In this document: piece after piece, positions 38,180 to 49,751 of the stretch
Numbering within the stretch: position 1 is the first letter of the stretch
How the letters are laid out: the number at the start of each line of letters is the position of its first letter
Assembly: GCA_902554655.1 (NCBI GenBank)
Contig: CACDPE010000001.1
Coordinates: forward strand, 124,001-188,000
Length of the DNA stretch: 64,000 bases
Direction: 5' to 3'
Source: an uncultured Bacteroidota bacterium
Lineage (GTDB): Bacteria; Bacteroidota; Bacteroidia; Flavobacteriales; Flavobacteriaceae
Program-made: the position numbers and the translations under genes
The notes under the pieces: generated by a model
What the model saw: only the letters and a program-made list of their open reading frames with translations
Databases searched by the model: none
Told to the model about the DNA's origin: nothing

Positions 38180-41100
38180 ATGAAAAAAATATGTATTTTT
38201 TTGTTCTTAATTGTTTTTGGTTTTGGTTACTCCCAGAACGTTGTTAGTGGTACTGTCACTGATGACACTGGTGTCCCACTTCCAGGTGCAACTGTTTTAG
38301 CAATTGAGACAGGTGCTAATACAATTACGGACTTTGATGGGAATTATTCCATAAGTGCCGAAGTTGGTACGACGCTTGAATTTAGATTTATTGGATATTC
38401 CGTAGCCTCAATTTCTGTTACGGGTTCCAGTTTAGATGTAAGTTTAATGCCAGATAATGCACTTGATGAAGTTATTGTTACTGCATTAGGTGTAAGTAGA
38501 GATAAAAAGTCATTAGGATACTCTGTTCAAGGTGTCGACGGTGATGATATTTCTGATGTAAAAAGTATGAATGCTTTGGAATCACTAAGCGGAGAGGTAA
38601 GTGGATTAGATATCTCTTCTTATAACACAATGGGTGGTTCTGCAAATGTTATTATAAGAGGCTATTCGTCGTTAACTGGATCAAACCAAGCATTATTTAT
38701 TGTTGATGGTACACCGATTAATAATGATATTGTAAATTCCAACACAACAGGTAGAGGTGGATTTGATTATGGTAATGCTGCAATGGATATTAATCCTGAT
38801 GATATTGAAGCAGTAAGCGTTTTAAAAGGTTCTGCAGCAACGGCTCTATATGGATCCCGTGCCTCAAATGGTGTTATACTTATAACAACAAAAAAAGGAA
38901 AAAAGTCTGAGGGATTAGGTGTTACAATTAATTCTTCATTGATGATTGGTTCGATTGATAATGAAACGATGCCAGTTTACCAAAATGAATATGGAGCTGG
39001 ATATGGACCCTTTTATTATGGACCGGGAGGTCGATATGATTTGTGGGGTGATAATTTAGCTGTCCTAGTTGGTGAAGATGCATCATATGGTCCTCTCATG
39101 GAAGGTCAAATGGTTCATCACTGGTTTAATATGATTCCCGAGTGGGGTGATTACAAAGGCATGGCTCCTTACAGCGCACCAAGTACAACAGCTCACGATT
39201 TCTTCAGGAATTCAATGACTACTACAAATTCAATATCTTTTAGCGGAGGAGACGATGATAGTTCATTCAGATTATCTTACACAAATGCAGCAATGGAAGG
39301 TATAATGGAGAATTCAAATATTGAAAGAAATACATTTAACTTATCAGGTTCTAAAAACTTTGGTGATTTAGATGTGAGTGCAGGAATAACCTACACTAAA
39401 ACTGAGGGAGTTGGAAGATATGGTACTGGTTATGATAATAGAAATGTTTTTCAAGCATTTAGACAATGGTGGATAGTTTCTACTGATATTCTTCAACAAA
39501 AACAAGTTTATGAAGAAACAGGTAAGAATTATTCATGGAACATGTATGGTGCGGGTGCAAGAAGTTTTGATGAAGTCCCCAATACTAAACCTCATTATTT
39601 CGATAATCCATATTGGATGAGACACAACACCTATAATACTGATGTCAGGAATAGATATTTCGGTAATTTAAACCTCAATTATAAATTAACAGATAAGATT
39701 AGTATTTTAGGAAGGGTAGGGTTTGATCAATATGACGAAATTAGAGAAGAAAGAATTAATGTTGGTTCAGTAGATGTTTCTGAATATAGTTTTTCTAATA
39801 GAATAATTTCGGAGTTCAATTATGATTTAATTGCATCTTATATGACAGATATCACTGAGGACTTAAATCTTGATGCAATTGTTGGATGGAATTTAAGAGT
39901 TAACCAATGGGATATCGTAGGTGCCTCAACAAATGGAGGATTAAACTTTCCTAACATTTATAGTCTTGATAATTCTGTCAACCCTCTTACATCTGATAAT
40001 ACATCAAACTATGATGCTACAAAAAAGGTTGATGGTATCTATGCAAGAGCTAGTTTTGGTTATAAAAACACTTATTATTTGGAAGGTACATTTAGAAGGG
40101 ACAGGTCTTCTGCGCTTCCGATTGCTAATAATACGTACACTTATCCTTCCGTTTCTGGATCTGTTATTTTTTCAAATTTAATTGATGCCTCATGGTTATC
40201 ATTTGCTAAGTTTAGAGCTAATTTTGCTCAAGTAGGTAATGATGTTGGGCCATATAGAACATTAACTAGCTATATTATTAATGCTGGGTTTGGAGGACAA
40301 GCTTCTTCAACCAATCCTTCAACTTTTAATAATGCAAATTTAAAAGCTGAAAAAACTGATGAAACTGAGTTTGGTCTTGAAGTTGATTTATTTAACTCCA
40401 GAATTGGATTTGATATTTCTGTTTACAATAAAACTACTGATGACTTAATTACTCCTGTAAATATATCAGGCTCGTCAGGTGCTACAGCTAATTTTATTAA
40501 TGGAGGTAGTATTGAAAACAAAGGTTTAGAATTAATTTTAAGTTTGAATCCAATTAAAACTGACGACTTCAATTGGAATCTAAATTTTAATTACGCCAAA
40601 AATGAGAGTAAAGTCCTTAGCTTGGCTTCAGGTTTAGAATTTTTACAACTTGCAAGTGTGCAAGGTGGTGTATCAATTGGAGGTAAGCCTGGTGAGCCTT
40701 ATGGCGTAATAAGGGGGAAAGATCATATTTATGTTAATGGCCAGCCAATGGTTTACACATCAGCTGATGCCCCATCAAGTTCTTATGTAGGTGTTTATGC
40801 CAGAACATCTAGTACAGATAATATACTGGGTGATATAAACCCAGATTGGACTGGAGGAATTAAAAATTCATTTAGATATAAAAACTTGAATGCAAGTTTT
40901 TTAATTGATATTCAACAAGGTGGAGATTTCTTTTCATTAGATACATACTATGGTTATGCCACAGGTATCTACGATAGATCAGTTGGTTTGAACGAATTGG
41001 GTAATCCAATCAGAAATTCAATTGCAAATGGAGGTGGTGTTATACTTCCAGGTGTAAATGCTGATGGTTCACCAAATCAAACTAGAGGAAGAACTGACTG

Positions 41101-41398
41101 GTATGCAAATCCTTATGGATATTCAAGAGGAAATAACAAAATGCATGTTTACGATGCGTCTTTTGTGAAGCTACGTGAGGCTAGTATTGGTTATGATTTT
41201 AAAAATGATTTTATAGCTAATACCCCATTTACTTCTGCAAGCATTTCACTTGTTGGTAGAAACTTATGGATAATTTCCAAGAATGCTCCTTATACAGACC
41301 CTGAAGCTGGTCTATCAGCTGGTAACGTTCAAGGTAATCAATCTGGTGCTTACCCTAGTATGAGAGAAGTGGGAATTAACGTTAAACTTCAATTTTAA
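38180..41398 (+). CDS. SusC/RagA family TonB-linked outer membrane protein
   Basis: Signal peptide, CarboxypepD_reg-like domain VSGTVTDDTGVPLPGATVLA, plug domain with LFIVDGTPI, DIEAVSVLKGSAATALYGSRASNGVILITTKKG, barrel ending in ...VKLQF. Confidence 0.95.
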   Translation: MKKICIFLFLIVFGFGYSQNVVSGTVTDDTGVPLPGATVLAIETGANTITDFDGNYSISAEVGTTLEFRFIGYSVASISVTGSSLDVSLMPDNALDEVIVTALGVSRDKKSLGYSVQGVDGDDISDVKSMNALESLSGEVSGLDISSYNTMGGSANVIIRGYSSLTGSNQALFIVDGTPINNDIVNSNTTGRGGFDYGNAAMDINPDDIEAVSVLKGSAATALYGSRASNGVILITTKKGKKSEGLGVTINSSLMIGSIDNETMPVYQNEYGAGYGPFYYGPGGRYDLWGDNLAVLVGEDASYGPLMEGQMVHHWFNMIPEWGDYKGMAPYSAPSTTAHDFFRNSMTTTNSISFSGGDDDSSFRLSYTNAAMEGIMENSNIERNTFNLSGSKNFGDLDVSAGITYTKTEGVGRYGTGYDNRNVFQAFRQWWIVSTDILQQKQVYEETGKNYSWNMYGAGARSFDEVPNTKPHYFDNPYWMRHNTYNTDVRNRYFGNLNLNYKLTDKISILGRVGFDQYDEIREERINVGSVDVSEYSFSNRIISEFNYDLIASYMTDITEDLNLDAIVGWNLRVNQWDIVGASTNGGLNFPNIYSLDNSVNPLTSDNTSNYDATKKVDGIYARASFGYKNTYYLEGTFRRDRSSALPIANNTYTYPSVSGSVIFSNLIDASWLSFAKFRANFAQVGNDVGPYRTLTSYIINAGFGGQASSTNPSTFNNANLKAEKTDETEFGLEVDLFNSRIGFDISVYNKTTDDLITPVNISGSSGATANFINGGSIENKGLELILSLNPIKTDDFNWNLNFNYAKNESKVLSLASGLEFLQLASVQGGVSIGGKPGEPYGVIRGKDHIYVNGQPMVYTSADAPSSSYVGVYARTSSTDNILGDINPDWTGGIKNSFRYKNLNASFLIDIQQGGDFFSLDTYYGYATGIYDRSVGLNELGNPIRNSIANGGGVILPGVNADGSPNQTRGRTDWYANPYGYSRGNNKMHVYDASFVKLREASIGYDFKNDFIANTPFTSASISLVGRNLWIISKNAPYTDPEAGLSAGNVQGNQSGAYPSMREVGINVKLQF

Positions 41399-41416
41399 TT
41401 AAAAAATTTAATAGTT

Positions 41417-43177
41417 ATGAAAAAAATATTTTCAATTTTATTTACTACATTTTTGATTATTGGATGTACCAATGATGAGTACGAAGCTTTAAATAGCGAT
41501 CCAAATAATCCAACTGATGTCGAGGCAGGTCAATTATTTGTTTCTGCAACAAAAACTTTGTTTGATCAAGTTGAAGAAACTAATGTTAACCTAAATAATA
41601 CAAGGTTGTTTTCACAGTATTGGACCGAAACAACATATACTGATGAGGCTAATTATGATATGCAAAATAGAAGTATTCCAAAAAATCATTGGAATACCAT
41701 ATATCAAAATGTTCTTTTTGATTTAAAAGATGCTAAATCTAGAGCAGCTGGCGATAGTAAAAAAACTGGTCAAGTAGAAGTTCTAGAAGTTTACGCTTGG
41801 TCTCTCTTGGTTGATGTTTTTGGCGATGTGCCATACAGCGAAGCCCTAAAAGTTGCTGATGCTGAATATTTACCCAAGTATGATGATGCTGCTACAATTT
41901 ATGATGATTTATTATCAAGACTTGATACAGCAATTTCTTCGTTGCAAGGTGGAGGTATGGGCTTTGGTACAGCCGATTTAATTTATTCTAATAATACAGG
42001 AAGTTGGGTTAAATTTGCAAATTCTTTAAAAGTGAAACTCGGAATGAGACTTTCAGATGTAAGTCCTGCTAAATCAAAGGCAGCTGTAGAATCTGCAGCG
42101 GCATCTGCTTTCACAAGTAATGCTGACAACGCGACTCTTTCCTATGAAGGTAGCACACCAAATACTAATCCGATTTGGGTTGCCTTAGTTCAATCTGGAA
42201 GAAATGATTTTGTTCCTGCTAACACAATAGTTGATATGCTTCAAGACACATTAGCAGATCCGAGACAAGACGTGTTTTTTGATCCTAAATCTAAAAAAGT
42301 TGTTGGAAAAAAAGCTACAACTGCAGGTGGTAATGTTGAATGGTTTATTATTTATGATTATGATTCAGCCAACAAGAGATATAGAATTGGAATTGATAAG
42401 CGTGAATTTCCAACAGGGTTTGATTATGCTAGTTTAAACAGCTTAAAGCTATTTGATCTGTGGGATGGAAGTATTAGTTACAAGTCGACTGATATTTATT
42501 GGGCCGAGTATTACATATATGCTAACGCTGAATTAGATTTTAGTGGCTCTACTTTTAGTGATAAAATCAGAGAGGCTGATGGGTTTTATGGAATTAAAGC
42601 AGAATTCTCATTTCAAGATAATATAAAGTACAAAGGAGGAAAATACGCCGCATCAAGTACTCATTCTGCTCACTCTCATATTGGAACTGCAATGTTTGAA
42701 CCATCTTTTAGAGGAGTTTTACTTGATTATGCTGAGATTAGTTTCAATTTAGCTGAGGCTTCAATGCTTGGCTATAACGTTCCTGGTGATGCAAAAACTC
42801 ATTACGAAAATGGTATAAAAGCTAACTTTGCAGATTGGGGTGTTACTGGTGTTGACGCTTACCTTGATAATCCAAAGGTATCATGGTCAACTGCATCAGG
42901 ATCGGATAAAGTTAAAATTGCACGACAGTATTGGATAGCAATGTATAACAGAGGAATGGAAGGATGGTATGTATACAGAAAATTTGATGCTCCTCAAATG
43001 AATCTAGCAGCTACATCACTTTTGAAAGTTCCAAAAAGATATACATATCCGCAGTCGGAACAAACCCTTAATGGTACTAATTACAAGGCTGCATCATCTG
43101 CAATAGGTGGTGATGAGCAGCAAACTAAAATTTTCTGGGATGTCAATAATCCTCCGAAACAAATAGGTGAAAATTAG
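41417..43177 (+). CDS. SusD/RagB family nutrient-binding outer membrane lipoprotein
   Basis: Lipobox FLIIGCTND, LNSDPNNPTDVEAGQLF, VYAWSLLVDVFGDVPYSEAL; follows SusC. Confidence 0.93.
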   Translation: MKKIFSILFTTFLIIGCTNDEYEALNSDPNNPTDVEAGQLFVSATKTLFDQVEETNVNLNNTRLFSQYWTETTYTDEANYDMQNRSIPKNHWNTIYQNVLFDLKDAKSRAAGDSKKTGQVEVLEVYAWSLLVDVFGDVPYSEALKVADAEYLPKYDDAATIYDDLLSRLDTAISSLQGGGMGFGTADLIYSNNTGSWVKFANSLKVKLGMRLSDVSPAKSKAAVESAAASAFTSNADNATLSYEGSTPNTNPIWVALVQSGRNDFVPANTIVDMLQDTLADPRQDVFFDPKSKKVVGKKATTAGGNVEWFIIYDYDSANKRYRIGIDKREFPTGFDYASLNSLKLFDLWDGSISYKSTDIYWAEYYIYANAELDFSGSTFSDKIREADGFYGIKAEFSFQDNIKYKGGKYAASSTHSAHSHIGTAMFEPSFRGVLLDYAEISFNLAEASMLGYNVPGDAKTHYENGIKANFADWGVTGVDAYLDNPKVSWSTASGSDKVKIARQYWIAMYNRGMEGWYVYRKFDAPQMNLAATSLLKVPKRYTYPQSEQTLNGTNYKAASSAIGGDEQQTKIFWDVNNPPKQIGEN

Positions 43178-43193
43178 TATTTATTATTTAAGT

Positions 43194-43224
43194 AAAAAAC
43201 CCCCAAATTTGGGGGTTTTTTTTT
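43194..43224 (+). terminator. intrinsic terminator after the SusCD pair
   Basis: AAAAAACCCCC-aaattt-GGGGGTTTTTTTTT hairpin with T-run. Confidence 0.92.
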
Positions 43225-43306
43225 GTTGATTACATCAATATTTTAGTTTATTGTGAATAATTGGAAGAATCAGTTTTTTTTTATCAAAAATATTTTTTTA
43301 TCAAAG

Positions 43307-43337
43307 TTTGATTAATAAATAAATTATTATACATTTG
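43307..43337 (+). promoter_or_regulatory. Bacteroidota-type promoter upstream of rpsL
   Basis: TTTG (43307-43310) - 19 nt - TACATTTG (43330-43337), matching the -33 TTTG / -7 TAnnTTTG consensus. Confidence 0.7.
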
Positions 43338-43359
43338 CAGCCCTTTAATAGAGGAAATT

Positions 43360-43740
43360 ATGCCAACAATATCGCAATTAGTAAGAAAAGGAAGAAAAAA
43401 GATTACAAAGAAGAGCAAATCAGCTTCTCTCACTTCTTGTCCTCAGAAAAGAGGAGTGTGCACAAGAGTGTATACTACAACTCCGAAAAAACCAAATTCA
43501 GCTATGAGAAAAGTTGCAAGGGTTAGACTAACTAATGGTATTGAAGTAAATGCATATATTCCAGGTGAGGGACACAACCTTCAAGAACATTCAATTGTTC
43601 TTGTCAGAGGTGGAAGAGTAAAAGATCTTCCTGGTGTACGTTATCACATTGTTAGAGGTGCTTTAGATACAGCTGGTGTCGAAGGAAGACTTCAAAGAAG
43701 ATCAAAATATGGAGCAAAAAAAGCTAAAGCGAAAAGTTAA
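43360..43740 (+). CDS. rpsL: 30S ribosomal protein S12
   Basis: [12 protein letters not shown]...[19 protein letters not shown]...[13 protein letters not shown]. Confidence 0.98.
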   Translation: MPTISQLVRKGRKKITKKSKSASLTSCPQKRGVCTRVYTTTPKKPNSAMRKVARVRLTNGIEVNAYIPGEGHNLQEHSIVLVRGGRVKDLPGVRYHIVRGALDTAGVEGRLQRRSKYGAKKAKAKS

Positions 43741-43780
43741 TGATGTTCAAAGAGTATATGAACCGCTCAATTAAATAAAA

Positions 43781-44254
43781 ATGAGAAAAAGAAAAGCAAA
43801 AAAACGTCCCTTACTTCCAGACCCAAAATTTAACGACCAGTTAGTAACAAGATTTGTTAACAACCTTATGTGGGATGGTAAAAAATCTACAGCATTTAAA
43901 ATATTTTATGATGCACTTGACATAGTTGAGCAAAAAAACTCATCCGAAAAATCTTCATTAGAAGTTTGGAAAGATGGATTGTCTAACGTTATGCCTCATG
44001 TCGAAGTGAGAAGTAGAAGAGTAGGTGGTGCAACATTTCAAATTCCCATGCAAATTAGACCTGATAGAAAAATTTCGCTTGCTATGAAATGGTTGATCAG
44101 TTATGCTAGAAAAAGAAATGAAAAGTCAATGGCTCAAAAATTGGCATCTGAAATTTTAGCAGCTGAAAAGGAAGAGGGTGCTGCTGTTAAGAAAAAAGTT
44201 GATACTCACAAAATGGCAGAAGCTAATAAAGCTTTTTCCCACTTTAGATTCTAA
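43781..44254 (+). CDS. rpsG: 30S ribosomal protein S7
   Basis: [17 protein letters not shown]...[17 protein letters not shown]. Confidence 0.98.
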   Translation: MRKRKAKKRPLLPDPKFNDQLVTRFVNNLMWDGKKSTAFKIFYDALDIVEQKNSSEKSSLEVWKDGLSNVMPHVEVRSRRVGGATFQIPMQIRPDRKISLAMKWLISYARKRNEKSMAQKLASEILAAEKEEGAAVKKKVDTHKMAEANKAFSHFRF

Positions 44255-44257
44255 CCA

Positions 44258-46384
44258 ATGGCAAGAGATTTAAAATATACAAGGAATATTGGGATTGCCG
44301 CGCACATCGATGCTGGTAAAACAACTACAACCGAAAGAATTCTTTATTACACTGGGGTTAGTCACAAGATTGGTGAAGTTCATGATGGTGCAGCAACCAT
44401 GGATTGGATGGAACAAGAGCAGGAAAGAGGTATAACTATAACATCTGCTGCTACAACCTGTACATGGAATTTTCCAACAGATCAAGGAAATAAAATAGAT
44501 TCGACCAAGCCCTACCACTTCAATATTATCGATACACCAGGTCACGTAGATTTTACTGTTGAAGTTAACAGATCATTGAGAGTTCTTGATGGTTTAGTTT
44601 TTCTATTTAGCGCTGTTGATGGTGTTGAACCTCAATCAGAAACTAATTGGAGATTAGCTGATAACTACAAAGTTCCTAGAATGGGATTTGTTAATAAAAT
44701 GGATCGTCAAGGTTCGGATTTCTTAAAAGTATGCCAACAAATTAAAGATATGCTAAAATCTAATGCCGTACCAATTGTATTACCAATTGGTGAAGAAGAA
44801 GATTTTAAAGGCGTTGTCGATCTTGTAAAGAATCAAGCAATTGTTTGGCATGAAGAAAATAAAGGATCAACATTTGATGTTGTTGATATTCCTGATGATA
44901 TGAAGGCTGATGTTGAAAAGTATAGAGCAAATTTAATTGAAGCTGTTGCTGAATATGATGATAATCTGCTAGAGAAATTTTTTGAAGATCCAGAGTCAAT
45001 TTCTGAGGATGAAATTCATGAAGCTTTAAGAAAAGCTGCTCAAGATATGAGTATAATTCCAATGGTTTGTGGTTCTGCGTTTAAAAACAAAGGAGTTCAG
45101 TTTTTACTTGATTGCGTTTGTAGATATTTACCATCACCTGAGGATAAAGAAGCAATTGTAGGAACTCACCCTGATAATGACTCTGAAATTTCTAGAAAGC
45201 CATCAGCAAGTGAACCTTTTTCTGCTCTAGCATTTAAAATTGCCACTGATCCATATGTTGGAAGATTGGCTTTCTTTAGAGTTTATTCTGGCAGACTTGA
45301 TGCAGGATCTTATATTTTTAATAACAGATCAGAAAATAAAGAAAGAATATCACGTATTTATCAAATGCATGCTGATAAACAAAATGCTATTGATTATATT
45401 GAAGCTGGTGATATTGGTGCAGCTGTTGGGTTTAAAGATATTAAGACTGGTGATACACTTTCATCTGAAAAGCATCCAATTGTTCTGGAAAGTATGGTTT
45501 TTCCAGATCCTGTAATTGGTATTGCTGTTGAGCCCAAAACTAAAGCTGATGTTGATAAACTTGGTATGTCTTTAGCAAAATTAGCTGAAGAGGATCCAAC
45601 TTTTCAAGTAAGAACTGATGAAGCTTCAGGTCAAACAATTATTTCTGGAATGGGGGAACTTCATTTAGATATTATTGTTGACAGACTAAAGAGAGAATTT
45701 AAAGTAGAAGTAAATCAAGGACAACCACAAGTTGAGTATAAGGAAGCAGTTACTGCTAGTGCTGATCACAGAGAGGTTTACAAGAAACAAACTGGTGGTA
45801 GAGGTAAGTTTGCAGACATTGTATTTAAGATGGAACCTGCTGAAGAAGGTAAATCAGGTTTGGAATTTGTAAATAATATTAAAGGTGGTAATATTCCCAA
45901 AGAGTACATACCTTCCGTTGAGAAAGGATTTAAAGAAGCTATGAAGAATGGTCCATTGGCAGGATTTGAGATTGATGCTTTAAAGGTATCTTTAAACGAT
46001 GGTTCATTTCATCCTGTTGATTCTGATTCTTTATCATTTGAATTAGCTGCTAAACTTGGATTCAAGGAGGCAGCAAGATTGGCAAAATCTGTTATAATGG
46101 AGCCGATGATGAAATTGGAAGTTTTGACACCTGAAGAAAATATGGGAGATATTGTTGGTGATTTAAATAGAAGAAGAGGTCAAGTTAACAACATGGATGA
46201 TAGGGCTGGTTCAAAAGTTGTCAAAGCTGTGGTACCACTTTCAGAAATGTTTGGTTATGTTACATCTTTAAGAACTCTAAGTTCAGGAAGAGCAACCTCA
46301 ACAATGGAATTTTCACATTATTCTCAAACACCAAGTAATGTTTCTGAAGAAGTAATTGCATCGATTAAAGGAAATCAAGAATAG
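44258..46384 (+). CDS. fusA: elongation factor G
   Basis: [38 protein letters not shown]; 708 aa. Confidence 0.98.
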   Translation: MARDLKYTRNIGIAAHIDAGKTTTTERILYYTGVSHKIGEVHDGAATMDWMEQEQERGITITSAATTCTWNFPTDQGNKIDSTKPYHFNIIDTPGHVDFTVEVNRSLRVLDGLVFLFSAVDGVEPQSETNWRLADNYKVPRMGFVNKMDRQGSDFLKVCQQIKDMLKSNAVPIVLPIGEEEDFKGVVDLVKNQAIVWHEENKGSTFDVVDIPDDMKADVEKYRANLIEAVAEYDDNLLEKFFEDPESISEDEIHEALRKAAQDMSIIPMVCGSAFKNKGVQFLLDCVCRYLPSPEDKEAIVGTHPDNDSEISRKPSASEPFSALAFKIATDPYVGRLAFFRVYSGRLDAGSYIFNNRSENKERISRIYQMHADKQNAIDYIEAGDIGAAVGFKDIKTGDTLSSEKHPIVLESMVFPDPVIGIAVEPKTKADVDKLGMSLAKLAEEDPTFQVRTDEASGQTIISGMGELHLDIIVDRLKREFKVEVNQGQPQVEYKEAVTASADHREVYKKQTGGRGKFADIVFKMEPAEEGKSGLEFVNNIKGGNIPKEYIPSVEKGFKEAMKNGPLAGFEIDALKVSLNDGSFHPVDSDSLSFELAAKLGFKEAARLAKSVIMEPMMKLEVLTPEENMGDIVGDLNRRRGQVNNMDDRAGSKVVKAVVPLSEMFGYVTSLRTLSSGRATSTMEFSHYSQTPSNVSEEVIASIKGNQE

Positions 46385-46386
46385 TT

Positions 46387-46692
46387 ATGAGTCAAAAAAT
46401 TAGAATAAAGCTCAAATCATATGATTTTAATCTGGTTGATAAATCGGCTGAAAAAATAGTTAAAACTGTCAAAACAACAGGAGCTATTGTAACTGGACCA
46501 ATTCCTCTGCCGACCAAGAAAAAATTATTCACCGTCTTAAAATCTCCCCATGTTAATAAAAAGTCGAGAGAGCAGTTTCAGCTTTCCTCATACAACAGGC
46601 TTTTGGATATTTACAGTTCCTCATCAAAAACTATTGATGCATTGATGAAATTAGAACTACCCAGTGGAGTAGAAGTTGAAATAAAAGTTTAA
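46387..46692 (+). CDS. rpsJ: 30S ribosomal protein S10
   Basis: [25 protein letters not shown]; operon position. Confidence 0.98.
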   Translation: MSQKIRIKLKSYDFNLVDKSAEKIVKTVKTTGAIVTGPIPLPTKKKLFTVLKSPHVNKKSREQFQLSSYNRLLDIYSSSSKTIDALMKLELPSGVEVEIKV

Positions 46693-46703
46693 TTATTATA
46701 ATC

Positions 46704-47321
46704 ATGTCTGGATTAATAGGAAAAAAAATTGGAATGACAAGTTTGTACGATGAAAGTGGTAATAACCTTGCATGTACAGTAATTCAAGCAGGTCCATGTG
46801 TGGTGACTCAAATTAAGAGTATGGATAAGGATGGGTATGATTCAGTACAATTAGGTTTTTTAAATAAAAAAGAAAATAAATTTAACAAGGCTGAATTAGG
46901 TCATTTCAAAAATTCCAAGACAACACCAAAACAAAATATTTTCGAATTTAAAAACTTTGAAAATGAACTAAATATTGGAGATGTTATCAATGTTGGTCAT
47001 TTTACAGAAGGAGAGTATGTGGATGTTTCTGGTAATTCTAAAGGAAAAGGTTTTCAAGGTGTTGTTAAAAGACACGGTTTTGCAGGTGTTGGCCAATCAA
47101 CTCACGGACAACATAACAGGTTAAGAGCGCCTGGATCTATTGGTGCTGCATCATATCCGGCCAGAGTGTTTAAGGGAATGAGAATGGCTGGTCAAACCGG
47201 AAATGAAAAAGTTACTGTTCAAAATTTAAAAGTTATAAAAGTAGTTCCTGAAAAAAACCTTTTAGTTTTAAAGGGTTGTGTTCCTGGTCATAAAAATTCA
47301 ATTATCACAATAAGAAAATAA
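46704..47321 (+). CDS. rplC: 50S ribosomal protein L3
   Basis: [32 protein letters not shown]. Confidence 0.98.
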   Translation: MSGLIGKKIGMTSLYDESGNNLACTVIQAGPCVVTQIKSMDKDGYDSVQLGFLNKKENKFNKAELGHFKNSKTTPKQNIFEFKNFENELNIGDVINVGHFTEGEYVDVSGNSKGKGFQGVVKRHGFAGVGQSTHGQHNRLRAPGSIGAASYPARVFKGMRMAGQTGNEKVTVQNLKVIKVVPEKNLLVLKGCVPGHKNSIITIRK

Positions 47322-47947
47322 TGAAAGTTTCAGTTTTAAATATTAAAGGAAAAGAAACAGGCAGAGTGATAGAACTTTCTAAAAAAGTTTTTGAGATAGA
47401 ATCAAGTGAAAATGCTGTTTATTTAGATGTAAAGCAATACCTAGCTAATCAAAGACAGGGTAATGCTAAGACAAAAGAAAGAGCTGAAATTAAAGGCAGT
47501 ACTCGTAAGATAAAAAAACAAAAAGGAACTGGAACTGCTAGAGCTGGAAGTATTAAAAACCCTCTCTTTAGAGGTGGAGGTACAATCTTTGGTCCAAGAC
47601 CTAGAGATTATGAATTAAAGGTTAATAAGAGTGTAAAGAAACTTGCAAGAAAGTCTGCATTAACTGATAAATGTAAAAGTAAATCAATTTCAGTCGTTGA
47701 AAATATTGATTTTAAGACACCCAAAACAAAGTCATTCAATAATCTTTTAAAAGCATTTGGTCTTGAGGGTAAAAAAACTTTATTTGTAATGGACGGTGTC
47801 AATAAAAATGTATATTTGTCCGCCAGAAATTTAAAGAAATCAGAAGTAGTAACTGACTCTGAAATTTCAACGTACAAAATTGTAAATGCTCAGCATTTAG
47901 TAATTGAAGAAAATGCAGTTGAAAAAATACAGTCTAATTTAATATAA
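47321..47947 (+). CDS. rplD: 50S ribosomal protein L4
   Basis: KKQKGTGTARAGSIKNPLFRGGGTIFGPRPRDY. Confidence 0.97.
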   Translation: MKVSVLNIKGKETGRVIELSKKVFEIESSENAVYLDVKQYLANQRQGNAKTKERAEIKGSTRKIKKQKGTGTARAGSIKNPLFRGGGTIFGPRPRDYELKVNKSVKKLARKSALTDKCKSKSISVVENIDFKTPKTKSFNNLLKAFGLEGKKTLFVMDGVNKNVYLSARNLKKSEVVTDSEISTYKIVNAQHLVIEENAVEKIQSNLI

Positions 47948-47950
47948 GAG

Positions 47951-48241
47951 ATGGAGATCATAATTAAACCTATTATAACTGAAAAAGCTACAAATGATAG
48001 TGAGCTTAGAAATAGGTATACATTTTTGGTTAGAAGAGCTGCTAATAAAGTAGAAATTAAGAACGCAGTTCAAAATAAATATAATGTGACTGTTGAAAAA
48101 GTTAGAACTCAGATCTATGGGCCTGAAAGAAAAACAAAGTATACTAAAAGTGGTATACAACGTACTAAGTCTAATATTAAGAAAAAAGCTATTGTTCAAA
48201 TTGCAGAAGGCGATTCAATAGATTTTTATAATAATTTGTAA
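47951..48241 (+). CDS. rplW: 50S ribosomal protein L23
   Basis: [12 protein letters not shown]; operon position. Confidence 0.97.
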   Translation: MEIIIKPIITEKATNDSELRNRYTFLVRRAANKVEIKNAVQNKYNVTVEKVRTQIYGPERKTKYTKSGIQRTKSNIKKKAIVQIAEGDSIDFYNNL

Positions 48242-48243
48242 TT

Positions 48244-49065
48244 ATGCCAATTAAGAGTTTAAAACCTATAACACCTGGACAAAGAGGAAGAACTGTAAAT
48301 GGTTTTGATGCTATTACAACCGATAAACCTGAAAAAAGTCTATTATTCCCTTTAAAAAAGTCTGGTGGTAGAAACGGCCAAGGCAAGATGACTATGAAGT
48401 TTAGAGGTGGTGGGCATAAGAAAAAATATAGAATCATTGATTTTAAGAGAGATAGACATGATGAGCCAGCTGAAGTGATTTCAATAGAATATGATCCTAA
48501 TAGATCTGCATTTATTGCTTTGACAAAATTTAATGACGGTGAAAAAAGATATATAATTGCTCAAAAAGGATTAAAAGTTGGTAAATCTGTTGTTTCTGGT
48601 CAAAAAGTAGATCCCTCAATTGGAAATGCAATGCCACTGTCATCAATTCCTCTTGGAACAACTATTTCATGTATTGAAATGACACCTGGTAAAGGCGCAG
48701 CACTAGCAAGAAGTGCAGGATCCTTTGCTCAATTAATGGCAAGAGACGGAAAGTTTGCAACTATAAAGATGCCGTCTGGTGAAACTAGAATGATATTAGT
48801 TGGTTGCTTTGCATCTATCGGGTCAGTTTCCAATTCAGACCATCAATTAGTTATTTCTGGAAAAGCAGGTAGATCAAGATGGTTGGGTAGAAGACCTAGA
48901 ACAAGAGCAGTAGTAATGAACCCAGTTGATCATCCCATGGGTGGTGGTGAGGGAAAAGCATCAGGAGGACATCCTAGATCAAAAAATGGTATTCCAGCTA
49001 AAGGATTTAGAACTAGGAATAAAAAAAAGTTCAGTAATAAATTTATAATTGAAAGAAGAAAATAA
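48244..49065 (+). CDS. rplB: 50S ribosomal protein L2
   Basis: [34 protein letters not shown]. Confidence 0.98.
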   Translation: MPIKSLKPITPGQRGRTVNGFDAITTDKPEKSLLFPLKKSGGRNGQGKMTMKFRGGGHKKKYRIIDFKRDRHDEPAEVISIEYDPNRSAFIALTKFNDGEKRYIIAQKGLKVGKSVVSGQKVDPSIGNAMPLSSIPLGTTISCIEMTPGKGAALARSAGSFAQLMARDGKFATIKMPSGETRMILVGCFASIGSVSNSDHQLVISGKAGRSRWLGRRPRTRAVVMNPVDHPMGGGEGKASGGHPRSKNGIPAKGFRTRNKKKFSNKFIIERRK

Positions 49066-49068
49066 GTT

Positions 49069-49341
49069 ATGCCGAGATCACTAAAAAAAGGACCATATGT
49101 TCATAAAAGTTTGCTTAAAAAAGTTGAAGCTAATTTAGATTCTAATAAAAAGGCTGTTATAAAAACTTGGTCAAGATCCTCTATGATAATTCCTGATTTT
49201 GTTGGGCAGACAATTGCTGTTTATAACGGCAGACAGTTTGTACCAGTTTACATTACAGAAAATATGGTTGGTCATAAACTTGGAGAATTCTCCCCAACAA
49301 GATCTTTTAGAGGTCATGCTGGTGGTAAAAAAGGTAAATAA
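49069..49341 (+). CDS. rpsS: 30S ribosomal protein S19
   Basis: [33 protein letters not shown]. Confidence 0.98.
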   Translation: MPRSLKKGPYVHKSLLKKVEANLDSNKKAVIKTWSRSSMIIPDFVGQTIAVYNGRQFVPVYITENMVGHKLGEFSPTRSFRGHAGGKKGK

Positions 49342-49343
49342 AT

Positions 49344-49751
49344 ATGGGAGCTAGGAAAAGAAAATCATCTAATGCATCAAAAGAATTAAGTAAAAACTTA
49401 ATTTTAGCTAAGCTTAATAACTGTCCTACTTCTCCTAGGAAAATGAGACTTGTTGCTAATCAGGTAAGAGGAAAAAAAGTTGATGTTGCACTCTCAATAC
49501 TTAAATTTAGTCAAAAACAGCCATCATTGAAATTAGAAAAACTTTTATTATCGGCTATTAATAATTGGCAACAAAAAAACCCTGATTCAGATATAGAACA
49601 AGAGGAATTATATGTAAAAGAAATCAAAGTTGATAGTGGATCAATGTTAAAAAGACTCAGACCAGCTCCTCAAGGCAGAGCTCACAGAATTAGAAAAAGA
49701 TCAAATCATGTTACTATGATTTTAGATAAGTTAAATCAAAATATTAGTTAA
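49344..49751 (+). CDS. rplV: 50S ribosomal protein L22
   Basis: [42 protein letters not shown]. Confidence 0.97.
   Translation: MGARKRKSSNASKELSKNLILAKLNNCPTSPRKMRLVANQVRGKKVDVALSILKFSQKQPSLKLEKLLLSAINNWQQKNPDSDIEQEELYVKEIKVDSGSMLKRLRPAPQGRAHRIRKRSNHVTMILDKLNQNIS

Noticed and set aside
43335-43526. 63-aa alternate-frame ORF overlapping rpsL
   Set aside because: Out-of-frame with rpsL and low-complexity basic; rpsL in the other frame is unambiguous.
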